DNA of 64,000 nt from Arthrobacter sp. zg-Y820. GTDB lineage: Bacteria > Actinomycetota > Actinomycetes > Actinomycetales > Micrococcaceae. Positions 8,861 through 16,551 of this stretch are shown here, in pieces. The stretch spans positions 3,348,001 through 3,412,000 of the forward strand of contig NZ_CP126247.1 in NCBI RefSeq assembly GCF_030142155.1, in the 5' to 3' direction. Position numbers and translations under genes: made by a program. The notes below the pieces were generated by a model. That model had not been told where the DNA came from. It ran no database searches and was given only the letters and a program-made list of their open reading frames with translations. How positions within the stretch are numbered: the stretch's first letter is position 1; each line of letters starts with the position of its first letter.

Positions 8861-10486
8861 CTAGCGCGAACGGCGTTCGTTCGAGGCCGGAGCGGTGGCG
8901 CGGCGGGGGCCGGCGCCGCGTGCGGGGCGCCCGGCGCCCGAAGGCGCAGAGCTGCGGCCGCCCGCTGCGGGGCGTCCGCCGCCGGCGGGAGCAACATCTC
9001 CGGCACGCTGTCCGGTGGCCGGACGGCGGTTGCGGCCCTGCGCGGTGGAAGCAGCAGCTGCGCCGCGGCGTCCGTCCTGTGAGCGCTGGGCGCGGGGTGC
9101 CTCGGGCGTGAAATCGTTGCGGTCACGCTCGCTGCGGTCCGTGCGTTCCGCCGAGACGCGTCCGCGTCCGCCGGATCCGCCCCGGCCGCCGGCACGGGGC
9201 GTGGCGGTGGAGCGGGCGGCGCGCTTGCGCTGGGCGTTTGCACCGGTCGACCGGCCGCCGCCCTGCTGAGGCGACTTCGACGCGAGCTGGGCGGCGCGCA
9301 CATGCGGCTCCACAGCAGCGGCGCGGTCGCCGATCAGCTTGGCGATGGACGGAGAATTGTGGGAGACCTTCTCGATGGAGACGTCAACACCGGCAGCCTT
9401 CATCAGCTTGGAGACTTCGCTCTTCTGCTCCGGGAGGGTCAGCGTCACGACGGTTCCGCTGGATCCGGCACGGGCCGTACGGCCCGAGCGGTGCAGATAT
9501 GCCTTGTGCTCCGTGGGCGGGTCGATGTGAACGACCAGCTCGACGTCGTCCACGTGGACGCCGCGGGCGGCGACGTCGGTGGCAACCAGGACGCGCACGT
9601 CGCCGGAGGAGAATTCCGCGAGGTTCCGGTCGCGGGCGTTCTGCGACAGGTTGCCGTGCAGGTCAACGGTGGGGATGCCGCTGTCCGTCAGGTACTTGGC
9701 CATCTTGCGGGCGTGGTGCTTGGTGCGCATGAACATGATGCGGCGGCCCTGGCCGGAGGCCAGTTCCTTGACCAGCAGCTTCTTGGCCGTCTGGTCCTGG
9801 ACCAGCAGGACGTGGTGCTCCATCGTGGTGACCGCGGCCTGCGGATCGTCCACGGAGTGCGTCAGCGGGTTGGACAGGTAGCGGCGGACCAGCTTGTCGA
9901 CGCCGTTGTCCAGGGTGGCCGAGAACAGCATCCGCTGTCCCTTTTCCGGAGTGCGGTCCAGCAGACGCTGGACAACCGGCAGGAATCCGAGATCAGCCAT
10001 GTGGTCGGCTTCATCGAGCACAGTGATTTCAATGGATTCCAGGCTGATGACCTTCTGCTTCATGAGGTCTTCAAGCCGGCCGGGGCAGGCAATGACAATG
10101 TCAACGCCGGCCTTGAGGGCCTTTTCCTGGCGCTGCTGGGACACGCCGCCGTAGATAACGGTGGTGCTCAGGCCCAGTTCCTTCGCGAGAGGCTCAATCA
10201 CGTTGTTGATCTGCGTGGCCAGTTCGCGGGTGGGTGCCAGGACCAGGCCCAGCGGGCGGTTGGGCTTGCGGCGGTAGGCTGCTTCGGCCTCGGCCAGCCG
10301 GGTGACCAGCGGCAGCGAGAAAGCGAGAGTCTTGCCTGAGCCGGTACGGCCCCGGCCCAGTACGTCGCGGCCCTTGAGGGTATCGGGAAGTGTTTCAACC
10401 TGAATCGGGAATGCTTCGTCAATTCCGGAAGCGGAGAGGGCTGAAACGAGGACCTTGGGTACGCCAAGGGCAGCAAAAGTAGTCAT
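8861..10486 (-). CDS. DEAD-box ATP-dependent RNA helicase
   Basis: RNA helicase of 541 residues, probably acting in ribosome assembly or mRNA unwinding at low temperature (family knowledge). Motifs in order: the Q-motif region, GRTGSGKT (motif I), PTRELA, DEAD in 'VLDEADHMADLG', SAT, and HRSGRTARAG (motif VI). The last ~160 residues are a low-complexity Arg/Gly/Ala/Pro-rich tail, typical of RNA-binding disorder in actinobacterial DEAD-box proteins. I start at the ATG for MTTFAALG, the usual N-terminus of this family; an upstream in-frame start would add unrelated residues. No clear ribosome site is visible at 10486. A leader of about 185 bases precedes it. Confidence 0.9.
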   Translation of the reverse strand: MTTFAALGVPKVLVSALSASGIDEAFPIQVETLPDTLKGRDVLGRGRTGSGKTLAFSLPLVTRLAEAEAAYRRKPNRPLGLVLAPTRELATQINNVIEPLAKELGLSTTVIYGGVSQQRQEKALKAGVDIVIACPGRLEDLMKQKVISLESIEITVLDEADHMADLGFLPVVQRLLDRTPEKGQRMLFSATLDNGVDKLVRRYLSNPLTHSVDDPQAAVTTMEHHVLLVQDQTAKKLLVKELASGQGRRIMFMRTKHHARKMAKYLTDSGIPTVDLHGNLSQNARDRNLAEFSSGDVRVLVATDVAARGVHVDDVELVVHIDPPTEHKAYLHRSGRTARAGSSGTVVTLTLPEQKSEVSKLMKAAGVDVSIEKVSHNSPSIAKLIGDRAAAVEPHVRAAQLASKSPQQGGGRSTGANAQRKRAARSTATPRAGGRGGSGGRGRVSAERTDRSERDRNDFTPEAPRAQRSQDGRRGAAAASTAQGRNRRPATGQRAGDVAPAGGGRPAAGGRSSAPSGAGRPARGAGPRRATAPASNERRSR

Positions 10487-10514
10487 TAAAAGACAGGCAA
10501 CTTTCGGTAAGAGG

Positions 10515-10540
10515 CCCCCAAAGCCGTATGGCACCGGGGG
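10515..10540 (-). other. Hairpin in helicase mRNA leader
   Basis: CCCCC...GGGGG outer stem with an inner GCC/GGC pair around four bases, 29 bases upstream of the helicase start. No T-run follows, so it is more likely a leader structure than a terminator. It lies in the long untranslated leader expected from the promoter-like TAAACT at 10678-10683. Confidence 0.4.
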
Positions 10541-10677
10541 TTCGCCGAAGAAAAGTCAGACAGTGTCCAGGGCTTGGCCGGATATCGGCCAGCGGGACAA
10601 AAGAAAGCGTTCATCGACGCAGGTTGTGCTGCTTACACACGCGGCTTTGAGGCGCGGCAGACACAACAACTTCATCC

Positions 10678-10706
10678 AGTTTACCGGAATGCCCGCAGTT
10701 TCCTAA
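10678..10706 (-). promoter_or_regulatory. Putative promoter of the DEAD-box gene
   Basis: On the minus strand TTAGGA (10701-10706), 17 bases, TAAACT (10678-10683). The -10 is good and the -35 is weak. It would start a transcript about 185 bases upstream of the helicase ATG. The + strand gene trmB begins on the other side, so this is a divergent promoter region. Confidence 0.4.
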
Positions 10707-10784
10707 TCGGCCGCCGTCGCCGGTGCGCTGCCGGCTCCGGCGGAAGCTGCAAACCGGCCGCTGCGCCAGCCGATAGCATTAACG

Positions 10785-11699
10785 GTGATGACTACTGAAC
10801 CAGCCCTGCCCGACGCCGGCTCCCTGAACGCTCCGGACCCCATTTCTCCGGATCTCGCTGCCCCGGATGCCGGCAGCGTTTCCGACACTGAGGAAACCGG
10901 AGAGTCCAGGCACTTCCGCTCTCCGGTGTCGTTTGTCCGGCGTGGCTCCCGCCTCCAGGGACGCCGCCAGCAGGCCTGGGACGAGCTCTCCGACCGGTTC
11001 GTCATCGACGTTCCGCGTGCCGAGGCTGACACTTCCGTCGACCCGGACTACGTGTTCGACGCCGCTGCCGAGTTTGGCCGCACCGCTCCCCTGGTCGTGG
11101 AAATCGGTTCGGGCTTGGGCGAAGCAGTGACGCACGCCGCGGAGCAGAACCCGGACAAGAACTACCTGGCCGTGGAGGTCTACCTTCCCGGGCTGGCCCA
11201 GACCCTGCAGCGCATCGGCCAAAAAGAGCTCACCAACGTCCGCGTGGTCCAGGCCAACGCCCCCGAGGTCCTGACCACCATGCTCCCCGCGGGGTCAGTG
11301 GACGAGGTCTGGGTCTTCTTCCCCGACCCCTGGCATAAGACCCGCCATCACAAGCGCCGCATGGTCAAGGATGAATTCGCCGAGCTGGTGGCCCGCGTGC
11401 TGGTGCCGGGCGGCATCTGGCGCCTGGCCACCGACTGGTCCGATTACGCCGTGCAGATGCGCGAAGTCCTCGATGCGTCCCCCCGGTTCCAAAACCTGCA
11501 CGACGGCGAGCGCGCCGGTGAGGACAGCCCGCTGACGCGGGTGAACCGCGAGGGTCTGGAAAAGAAGGCCCCGGTGAACGACGTCGACACCCGCGGCGGC
11601 TGGGCACCGCGTTTTGACGGGCGCACCCTGACCAGCTTCGAGAACAAAGCCCACCAGGCAGGCCGCCTGATTTTCGATCTCTCCTACCGCAAGGCCTGA
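10785..11699 (+). CDS. trmB: tRNA (guanine-N7-)-methyltransferase TrmB
   Basis: SAM-dependent enzyme that makes m7G46 in the tRNA variable loop. The Rossmann methyltransferase core shows VEIGSGLGEAV (SAM-binding motif I, about residue 105), 'NYLAVEVYLPGL', 'NVRVVQANAPEVL' and the family-defining 'FPDPWHKTRHHKRRMV'. The product is 304 residues, longer than bacterial TrmB, because of about 55 extra N-terminal residues, as in many actinobacterial homologues. Either the GTG at 10785 or the ATG at 10788 may be the start; a TAGCAT -10 box ends five bases before the GTG and no Shine-Dalgarno site is present. The NYN gene follows after six bases. Confidence 0.92.
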   Translation: MMTTEPALPDAGSLNAPDPISPDLAAPDAGSVSDTEETGESRHFRSPVSFVRRGSRLQGRRQQAWDELSDRFVIDVPRAEADTSVDPDYVFDAAAEFGRTAPLVVEIGSGLGEAVTHAAEQNPDKNYLAVEVYLPGLAQTLQRIGQKELTNVRVVQANAPEVLTTMLPAGSVDEVWVFFPDPWHKTRHHKRRMVKDEFAELVARVLVPGGIWRLATDWSDYAVQMREVLDASPRFQNLHDGERAGEDSPLTRVNREGLEKKAPVNDVDTRGGWAPRFDGRTLTSFENKAHQAGRLIFDLSYRKA

Positions 11700-11705
11700 G
11701 TTTCC

Positions 11706-12719
11706 ATGACTGAACCAAACGATGCCCGCGTCGGCCTCTACATCGACTTCGACAACATCGTCATCTCGCGCTATCAGCAGCTGCACGGCCGAAACGCCTT
11801 CCAGCGTGACGGCATCCGCAACTTCGACAAGACGAGCCGGGATGCCGACCCCGAGGTGGCCGCCAAATTGACCGCGGCGACGGTCGATTTCAACGCCATC
11901 ATCGACTTCGCCGCGTCCTTTGGCACCCTCGTCGTCAACCGCGCGTATGCCGACTGGTCGGTGCCGGTCAACGCGAGCTACCAGCGCCAGCTCATGTCCC
12001 GGGCGGTGGACCTCACCCAGCTGTTCACCACGACCACCCGCGGCACCAAGAACGGCGCGGACATCCGCCTCGCCGTTGATGTGGTCGAAGATCTCTTCCG
12101 GCTGCCCGACCTCACTCACGTCATCATCGTCGCCGGAGACTCCGACTACATTGCCCTCGCGCAGAAGTCGAAGCGGCTCGGCCGCTTTGTTGTCGGCATC
12201 GGGGTCGCCGGGTCGACCAGCACCTCCCTCGCCGCCGCGTGCGACGAGTTCGAGGACTACGACTCGCTGCCCGGCATCGACAAGACCGCCGCGGCCGCAG
12301 CCGCGGCGGAACGGCCGGCGCCGGGGAAGAAGTCACCCGATCCGGTGGAGGCGGCGGAGCCTGATCCGGCACCCCTCAAGGCCCGCAACCTCACAACGAT
12401 CCCCATGTTCTCGCACACCGGGTTTCCGCAGTTCGACGAGCCGGAGCCGGCCGAGGACATCGATCCGCAGACACTGGCGACGGAGCTCCTCGTGCGCGCC
12501 CTGCAGATCGGCCACGCCAAGGGCGACGCCGACGAGTGGCTCAACACGGGCACGATCAAGAACCAGATGCGGCGGATGGACCCCTCCTTTAATGAGAAGC
12601 CGCTCGGCTTCCGGTCCTTCACCGATTTCCTCGCCTCGCACGGCGACCTGGTGGAGCTGGAGGAGGACGGCCCGCAGCGCCTCATCCGTCTTCGCCCGGA
12701 GGCGGACACCCCGCGCTGA
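11706..12719 (+). CDS. NYN ribonuclease-fold and OST-HTH (LOTUS) protein
   Basis: A 337-residue protein with two recognisable domains. Residues 8-190 form an NYN (PIN-like) nuclease fold with the acidic residues expected for metal binding: YIDFDN (D14, D16), 'NGADIRLAVDVVEDL' and 'IIVAGDSDY'. After a Pro/Ala/Glu-rich linker, residues about 250-330 match an OST-HTH/LOTUS domain ('LLVRALQIGHAKG....TGTIKNQMRRMDPSFNEKPLGFRSFTDFLASHGDL'). Such proteins (LabA/MARF1-like) are thought to bind and cleave RNA; no substrate is known here. The start lies six bases after trmB with little ribosome site, so translation may be coupled and a role in tRNA or RNA metabolism is suggested by context. Confidence 0.85.
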   Translation: MTEPNDARVGLYIDFDNIVISRYQQLHGRNAFQRDGIRNFDKTSRDADPEVAAKLTAATVDFNAIIDFAASFGTLVVNRAYADWSVPVNASYQRQLMSRAVDLTQLFTTTTRGTKNGADIRLAVDVVEDLFRLPDLTHVIIVAGDSDYIALAQKSKRLGRFVVGIGVAGSTSTSLAAACDEFEDYDSLPGIDKTAAAAAAAERPAPGKKSPDPVEAAEPDPAPLKARNLTTIPMFSHTGFPQFDEPEPAEDIDPQTLATELLVRALQIGHAKGDADEWLNTGTIKNQMRRMDPSFNEKPLGFRSFTDFLASHGDLVELEEDGPQRLIRLRPEADTPR

Positions 12720-12757
12720 GTGCGGAGCCGAGCCGGCAGAAGGACTCCCGTCTGTTG

Positions 12758-12787
12758 GCCGTTTCAGCAACTTGCCGTTTCAGCAAC
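12758..12787. repeat. 14-bp direct repeat
   Basis: GCCGTTTCAGCAAC occurs at 12758-12771 and again at 12774-12787, a 16-bp period, in the gap before the methyltransferase gene. It could be a tandem operator or a chance duplication. Confidence 0.45.
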
Positions 12788-12828
12788 GGATCTTTGCCGG
12801 CGGAGCTCCGTGCCTGCATGCTTTTGGT

Positions 12829-13500
12829 ATGGAACAGACAAACTCCGGCTCCGCCGGCTCCCCCGGCCGCGTCCCCTCCGCTCCCCTCAGCCGGGATGCG
12901 ATCCAAGACCTCTGGGATCAGCGCTACGCCGGCTCGGATGAACTGTGGAGCGGGCAGCCCAATGCGGCACTGGTTCACGAGGTCCGCGGGCTGGTGCCCG
13001 GACGCATCCTGGACGTCGGCTGCGGCGAGGGCGCCGACGCCCTGTGGCTGGCCGAACAGGGCTGGGATGTTACGGCCCTTGACGTGTCGCGGGTGGCACT
13101 GGACCGGGCTGCCCGGCAGGCCGAACGGCGAGGAGTGACGGTGACCTGGCTGCACTCCGGCCTCGTCGAGGCCGCGCTGCCGGCCGCATCCTTTGACGTG
13201 GTGTCGGCGCAGTACCCGGCACTGCTGCGCACCGGCGACAACGCCGCCGAACGGGCACTGCTGAATGCCGTGGCACCCGGCGGCGTGCTTTTGGCCGTAC
13301 ATCACCCGTTGCCGACCGCTGCGCAGGCCAGTGCCCGCGGCATTGATCTGGACGAATATGTGGGCCTGGCGGATATCCGCGCGCTCCTCGGCGGAAACTG
13401 GCGGATCGAAGTCGACGAGGTCCGGCCCCGGCACGTCGCCGCCGGAGCCGGCGCCCACCACACCGAGGACGTCGTCCTGCGGGCGCGGCGCCTGCGCTGA
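12829..13500 (+). CDS. Class I SAM-dependent methyltransferase
   Basis: A 223-residue methyltransferase with a TehB/UbiE-like core: 'WDQRYAGSDELWSGQPNAAL' at the N-terminus, ILDVGCGEGADALWLAEQGW (motif I, about residue 60), 'VTALDVS', and FDVVSAQYPAL in motif II. The N-terminal W-(D/E)-x-R-Y...W..PN signature is common in methyltransferases annotated as tellurite-resistance or thiopurine-like; the substrate cannot be assigned. The ATG at 12829 is chosen as the one nearest the conserved N-terminus; there is no clear ribosome site. A 17-bp inverted repeat follows the stop. Confidence 0.82.
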   Translation: MEQTNSGSAGSPGRVPSAPLSRDAIQDLWDQRYAGSDELWSGQPNAALVHEVRGLVPGRILDVGCGEGADALWLAEQGWDVTALDVSRVALDRAARQAERRGVTVTWLHSGLVEAALPAASFDVVSAQYPALLRTGDNAAERALLNAVAPGGVLLAVHHPLPTAAQASARGIDLDEYVGLADIRALLGGNWRIEVDEVRPRHVAAGAGAHHTEDVVLRARRLR

Positions 13501-13562
13501 CTGCGCCTGCCGGGTTCCGCCCCTCCCCTTCCCCCTTCCACCTGCAGGCGTGACTACCCGGG

Positions 13563-13624
13563 CCGCGAGATGGCAGAAACGGCTGTTCCCGGGCCTGGGA
13601 AGAGCACTTTCTGCCATCTCGCGG
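13563..13624. repeat. 17-bp perfect inverted repeat
   Basis: Arms CCGCGAGATGGCAGAAA (13563-13579) and its exact complement (13608-13624) flank 28 bases, which contain their own smaller stem (TTCCC/GGGAA). It lies between the methyltransferase gene and the 13.7-kb operon. The transcript would form a long hairpin, but no T-run follows directly, so it may be a weak terminator or a dispersed intergenic palindrome. Confidence 0.7.
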
Positions 13625-13655
13625 ATCAGCCTTTTACAATCTTCTACTGTGACCC

Positions 13656-13684
13656 TTGCCACAAACTGGTTTGTAACGCAAACT
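13656..13684 (+). promoter_or_regulatory. Putative promoter of the membrane protein-HTH-ABC operon
   Basis: TTGCCA (13656-13661), 17 bases, CAAACT (13679-13684). The -35 matches five of six consensus positions and the -10 three of six. Both copies of the palindromic operator overlap the spacer and -10, as expected for repression. Confidence 0.45.
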
Positions 13685-13691
13685 GGTTTGC
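13661..13691. promoter_or_regulatory. Twin palindromic operators
   Basis: The perfect 12-bp palindrome CAAACTGGTTTG occurs at 13662-13673 and again at 13679-13690; each extends by one more complementary pair. Centres are 17 bp apart. They sit 40-70 bp upstream of an operon that encodes a small winged-helix regulator, so they are the likely autoregulatory binding sites. Confidence 0.7.
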
Positions 13692-13730
13692 AGCCGACCG
13701 AAAGCCGGATGACCAACCCAGGGGCACACG

Positions 13731-14435
13731 ATGATCCGGAACCACACTGATCTCCACAGCGACGGCTATTCCGGGGGAAGACACCCGCAGGATGCCGCGC
13801 TTCCCGATGAACCGCTGGACCTGCGCGCGGCGCTGCAAATCGTTGAGGATGCCGAACGCTCCGTCCACCGGCAGCTGAGCGGCAATGCCGCCATGGTCTA
13901 TCTGCTGTGGGGATTGACCTGGGTTGTGGGGTACGGGGCACTGGAAGGCAGCAGGCGCGGATGGCTCCCCCTCGAACCGGGCGCCGCCCTCGTGGTGCTC
14001 GGCGTGGCCCTGGCTGCCGCCACGGTTTCCACGGTGGCCATGACCATCCGCGGCACCCGGGGCCTCCGCGGCCACACCGCCTTCCAGGGCGGCATGTACG
14101 GCGCCTCCTGGGCCCTGGGATTCCTGATCATGGGGATCCTCAGCGGCATCATCGGACGCACGGTGGAGGATTTCTGGATGCGCGGCATGCTAATCAACTC
14201 CATCGCCGTGCTGATCGCCGGCCTGCTCTACATCACCGGCGGCACCACCTTCAACGACCGCCGCCAGTCTTTCCTCGGAGTGTGGCTGCTGGTGGTCACC
14301 ATCGCCGCTCTCCTGTCCGGCCCGGCGTATTTCCTGACCGTGTTCCTTTATCTGGGATCCGGCGGGCTGCTGGCAGGGTCCCTGGCCGAATACCTCGGCA
14401 CCCGGAAGCGGAAAACGGCGGTGTCCCATGCCTGA
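13731..14435 (+). CDS. Multi-pass membrane protein of unknown function
   Basis: A 234-residue protein with a short soluble N-terminus ('LRAALQIVEDAERSVHRQL') and about six hydrophobic segments from residue 49 onward, among them 'MVYLLWGLTWVVGYG', 'LVVLGVALAAATVSTVAM', 'ALGFLIMGILSGIIG' and 'GVWLLVVTIAALLSGPAYFLTVFL'. I do not recognise the family. It is the first gene of an operon with a winged-helix regulator and an ABC-2 exporter, and overlaps the regulator by eight bases, so it probably works with that exporter as a sensor or accessory subunit. AGGGG precedes the ATG. Confidence 0.7.
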   Translation: MIRNHTDLHSDGYSGGRHPQDAALPDEPLDLRAALQIVEDAERSVHRQLSGNAAMVYLLWGLTWVVGYGALEGSRRGWLPLEPGAALVVLGVALAAATVSTVAMTIRGTRGLRGHTAFQGGMYGASWALGFLIMGILSGIIGRTVEDFWMRGMLINSIAVLIAGLLYITGGTTFNDRRQSFLGVWLLVVTIAALLSGPAYFLTVFLYLGSGGLLAGSLAEYLGTRKRKTAVSHA

Positions 14436-14757
14436 ACTGGATCCGGTCATCCACGCCGAATCCCGGCTCCGGGCCCTCACCACGCTCAATGAGGTGGGCG
14501 AGCTCAACCGCATCGCCTTCACCAAACTGCGCGGCATGCTGGACATGACCGCCGGCAACCTCTCCACGCACCTGCGCAAGCTCGAAGACGCCGGCTACGT
14601 CGAGATCACCAAGACCATCGAAGGGCGCACCCCCGTCACCTATGTGGGCATCAGCGCCGAAGGCAGGCTCGCTTACCTGCAGTACCGCAAGGCGCTCCGG
14701 GACCTCCTCGCGGGCCTTACCCAAGACGGCAGATCCTTACCACTGGAGGCACCATGA
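14428..14757 (+). CDS. Winged-helix transcriptional regulator (HTH_34 type)
   Basis: A 109-residue DNA-binding protein of the HTH_34 (PF13601) group, related to MarR/ArsR. 'LTTLNEVGELNRIAFTKL', then the recognition region 'MLDMTAGNLSTHLRKLEDAG', then the wing 'YVEITKTIEGRTPVTYV' match the family almost end to end. It has no added ligand domain. It overlaps the membrane-protein gene by eight bases and the ABC ATPase gene by four (ATGA), so all are cotranslated. The twin CAAACTGGTTTG palindromes upstream of the operon are its probable operators (inference). Confidence 0.85.
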   Translation: MPELDPVIHAESRLRALTTLNEVGELNRIAFTKLRGMLDMTAGNLSTHLRKLEDAGYVEITKTIEGRTPVTYVGISAEGRLAYLQYRKALRDLLAGLTQDGRSLPLEAP

Positions 14758-15728
14758 GTTTCCACCCCGGACTTACACCGCAGCGGGCCAACGCCGACGA
14801 CGGACCGGCACCTGTCCTAGCGGCAGCCCGCTCGGTCACCAAGCGCTATGCCGGCAAACCGGCGCTTAGCGGGGTGAGCCTGGAGATCCGGGCCGGTGAA
14901 GCCCTCGGCCTGCTCGGCCCGAACGGCGCCGGCAAATCCACTCTGCTGAGCCTGCTCTGCGGGCTCCGCACGGCAGATGCCGGAAGCGTGGAACTCTTTG
15001 GCCGGAGTCCGCGGGATCCGCTGGCCCGGCGGGAGCTGGGCACGACGCCGCAGGCAACCTCGCTTCCACCCACGCTGCGGGTCCGCGAGACTGTCGACTT
15101 CGTGGCCGCCCACTACGCCGATCCGGTGCCCACGGCCGAGCTGCTGACGGATTTCGGGCTGGCGGAGATCGCGGCCAAACAGTGCGGCGGGCTCTCGGGC
15201 GGACAGCAGCGCCGGCTCATGGTGGCGCTGGCCCTGGTCGGACGGCCGCGGCTGGTGATCCTGGACGAGCCCACCACCGGCCTGGACGTGGAGGCACGCG
15301 AAAACCTCTGGGAGCGGCTCGGCGAGTACCGCAGGGCGGGCGGCACCCTCCTGGTCACCAGCCACTATCTGGAGGAAATCCAGGCACTGTCGGGCCGGGT
15401 TGTCGTCCTGAACTCCGGTGCCATCGTTGCCGACGGGACGGTGGATGAAATCCGCGGCCATGTGTCGGTCAGCAAGGTGTCCTTCCGCACCGGGCTGCCG
15501 CCGTCGTCGTTTGCATCCCTGCCTGAGAGCGCAGGTGCCACCGCCGGGCCGAACAACACAGTGACCGTGCTGAGCCGCGACGCCGATGAAACGGTGCGCC
15601 GGCTGGTTCGCGACAACGTGCCCTTTTCCCGGCTGGAGGTCCACGCGGCCAGCCTCGAAGAGGCCTTCCTGGCCCTGACGCACCATCCCGACACCGTTTC
15701 GGCCTCCGCCGGAGAGGAGCAGCCATGA
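14754..15728 (+). CDS. ABC transporter ATP-binding protein
   Basis: ATPase of an ABC-2 type exporter, 324 residues. Walker A GPNGAGKST, signature LSGGQQRRL, Walker B LVILDEPTTGLD and a switch His in 'LLVTSHY' are all present. The C-terminal ~90 residues form the DUF4162-like extension typical of drug- and antibiotic-exporting DrrA-type ATPases. GGAGG precedes the ATG, which overlaps the regulator stop (ATGA). Its partner permease follows, also with an ATGA overlap. Confidence 0.9.
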   Translation: MSFHPGLTPQRANADDGPAPVLAAARSVTKRYAGKPALSGVSLEIRAGEALGLLGPNGAGKSTLLSLLCGLRTADAGSVELFGRSPRDPLARRELGTTPQATSLPPTLRVRETVDFVAAHYADPVPTAELLTDFGLAEIAAKQCGGLSGGQQRRLMVALALVGRPRLVILDEPTTGLDVEARENLWERLGEYRRAGGTLLVTSHYLEEIQALSGRVVVLNSGAIVADGTVDEIRGHVSVSKVSFRTGLPPSSFASLPESAGATAGPNNTVTVLSRDADETVRRLVRDNVPFSRLEVHAASLEEAFLALTHHPDTVSASAGEEQP

Positions 15729-16492
15729 CATCCCTGGTCCGCGCCCACACCAAGGCGCAGGTGCTGGAGCAGCTGCGCATTCCGATTTCGGTGATTTCCT
15801 CAACCGTGTTCCCCACGCTGGCCCTGGTGTTTTTCGTGCTGCCGCAGCAGGCGGTGATCTCCAACCCCATTGCGTCGCTGATAGCGGTGGCCCAGCTCGC
15901 GCTCTTCGGCGTGATGAGCTCGTTCCTGTTCAACTACGGGATCGGTGTCGCTGAGGACCGCGCCAATCCGTGGAGCAGCTACGTGCGGACGCTGCCGGCC
16001 GGTGCCCTGCCGCCCACCGTGGCCCGGGCACTGACCGCGATGATGTTTGCCTTTTTCGCACTGATCCCGGTGATGCTGGTGGGTGTGTTCACCACGGCGG
16101 CGCTGGACGCCTTCACCACCGGCACGCTGGCCTGGTGGCGGGTGCCGGCCTCGGTGCTGGTGTGGCTGGTGTGCGGGCTGCCGTTCCTGTTCCTGGGCCT
16201 GCTCATCGGGTATCTGTGCACCCCAAAGGTGGCGATTGCCGTCACGCAGGTGGTGTTCTTTCCGCTGGCCTTCGCCGGCGGGCTGATGCTGCCGCCGGAA
16301 TTGTTCAGCCCCGGACTGAACACGTTCTCGCTGTTCCTGCCCACCCGGGCGGCCCGCGACGTCTCGGTGGCGGTGTTTTCCGGCGAGCCGCTCGGCCCGG
16401 CCGCGCTGCCCTGCCTGCTGGCATGGACCCTGCTCCTCGGCGCCCTGGCAATCTGGGCGAACCGCCGCGACCAGGGCCGCCGGTTCAGGTAA
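15725..16492 (+). CDS. ABC-2 type transporter permease
   Basis: A 255-residue membrane protein with six hydrophobic segments, the usual architecture of ABC-2 permeases. The segment 'FPLAFAGGLMLPPELFSPGLNTFSLFLPTRAARD' near the C-terminus is characteristic of DrrB/YadH-type exporters. It is the last gene of the operon and pairs with the preceding ATPase; substrate unknown. GAGGAG precedes the start. Its stop codon lies inside the first copy of a 19-bp tandem repeat. Confidence 0.88.
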   Translation: MTSLVRAHTKAQVLEQLRIPISVISSTVFPTLALVFFVLPQQAVISNPIASLIAVAQLALFGVMSSFLFNYGIGVAEDRANPWSSYVRTLPAGALPPTVARALTAMMFAFFALIPVMLVGVFTTAALDAFTTGTLAWWRVPASVLVWLVCGLPFLFLGLLIGYLCTPKVAIAVTQVVFFPLAFAGGLMLPPELFSPGLNTFSLFLPTRAARDVSVAVFSGEPLGPAALPCLLAWTLLLGALAIWANRRDQGRRFR

Positions 16493-16538
16493 CCGGAGCC
16501 GGTTCAGGCAGTCGGAGCCGGTTCAGGCAGTCGGAGCC
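16482..16538. repeat. 19-bp tandem repeat, three copies
   Basis: Unit GGTTCAGGCAGTCGGAGCC occurs exactly at 16501-16519 and 16520-16538; a first copy at 16482-16500 differs at three bases (TAA in place of CAG, and C for T) and contains the permease stop codon. A loss of that TAA would extend the protein by in-frame or shifted repeat units, since 19 is not a multiple of three. Confidence 0.85.
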
Positions 16539-16551
16539 GGCCCGGCCGTCC

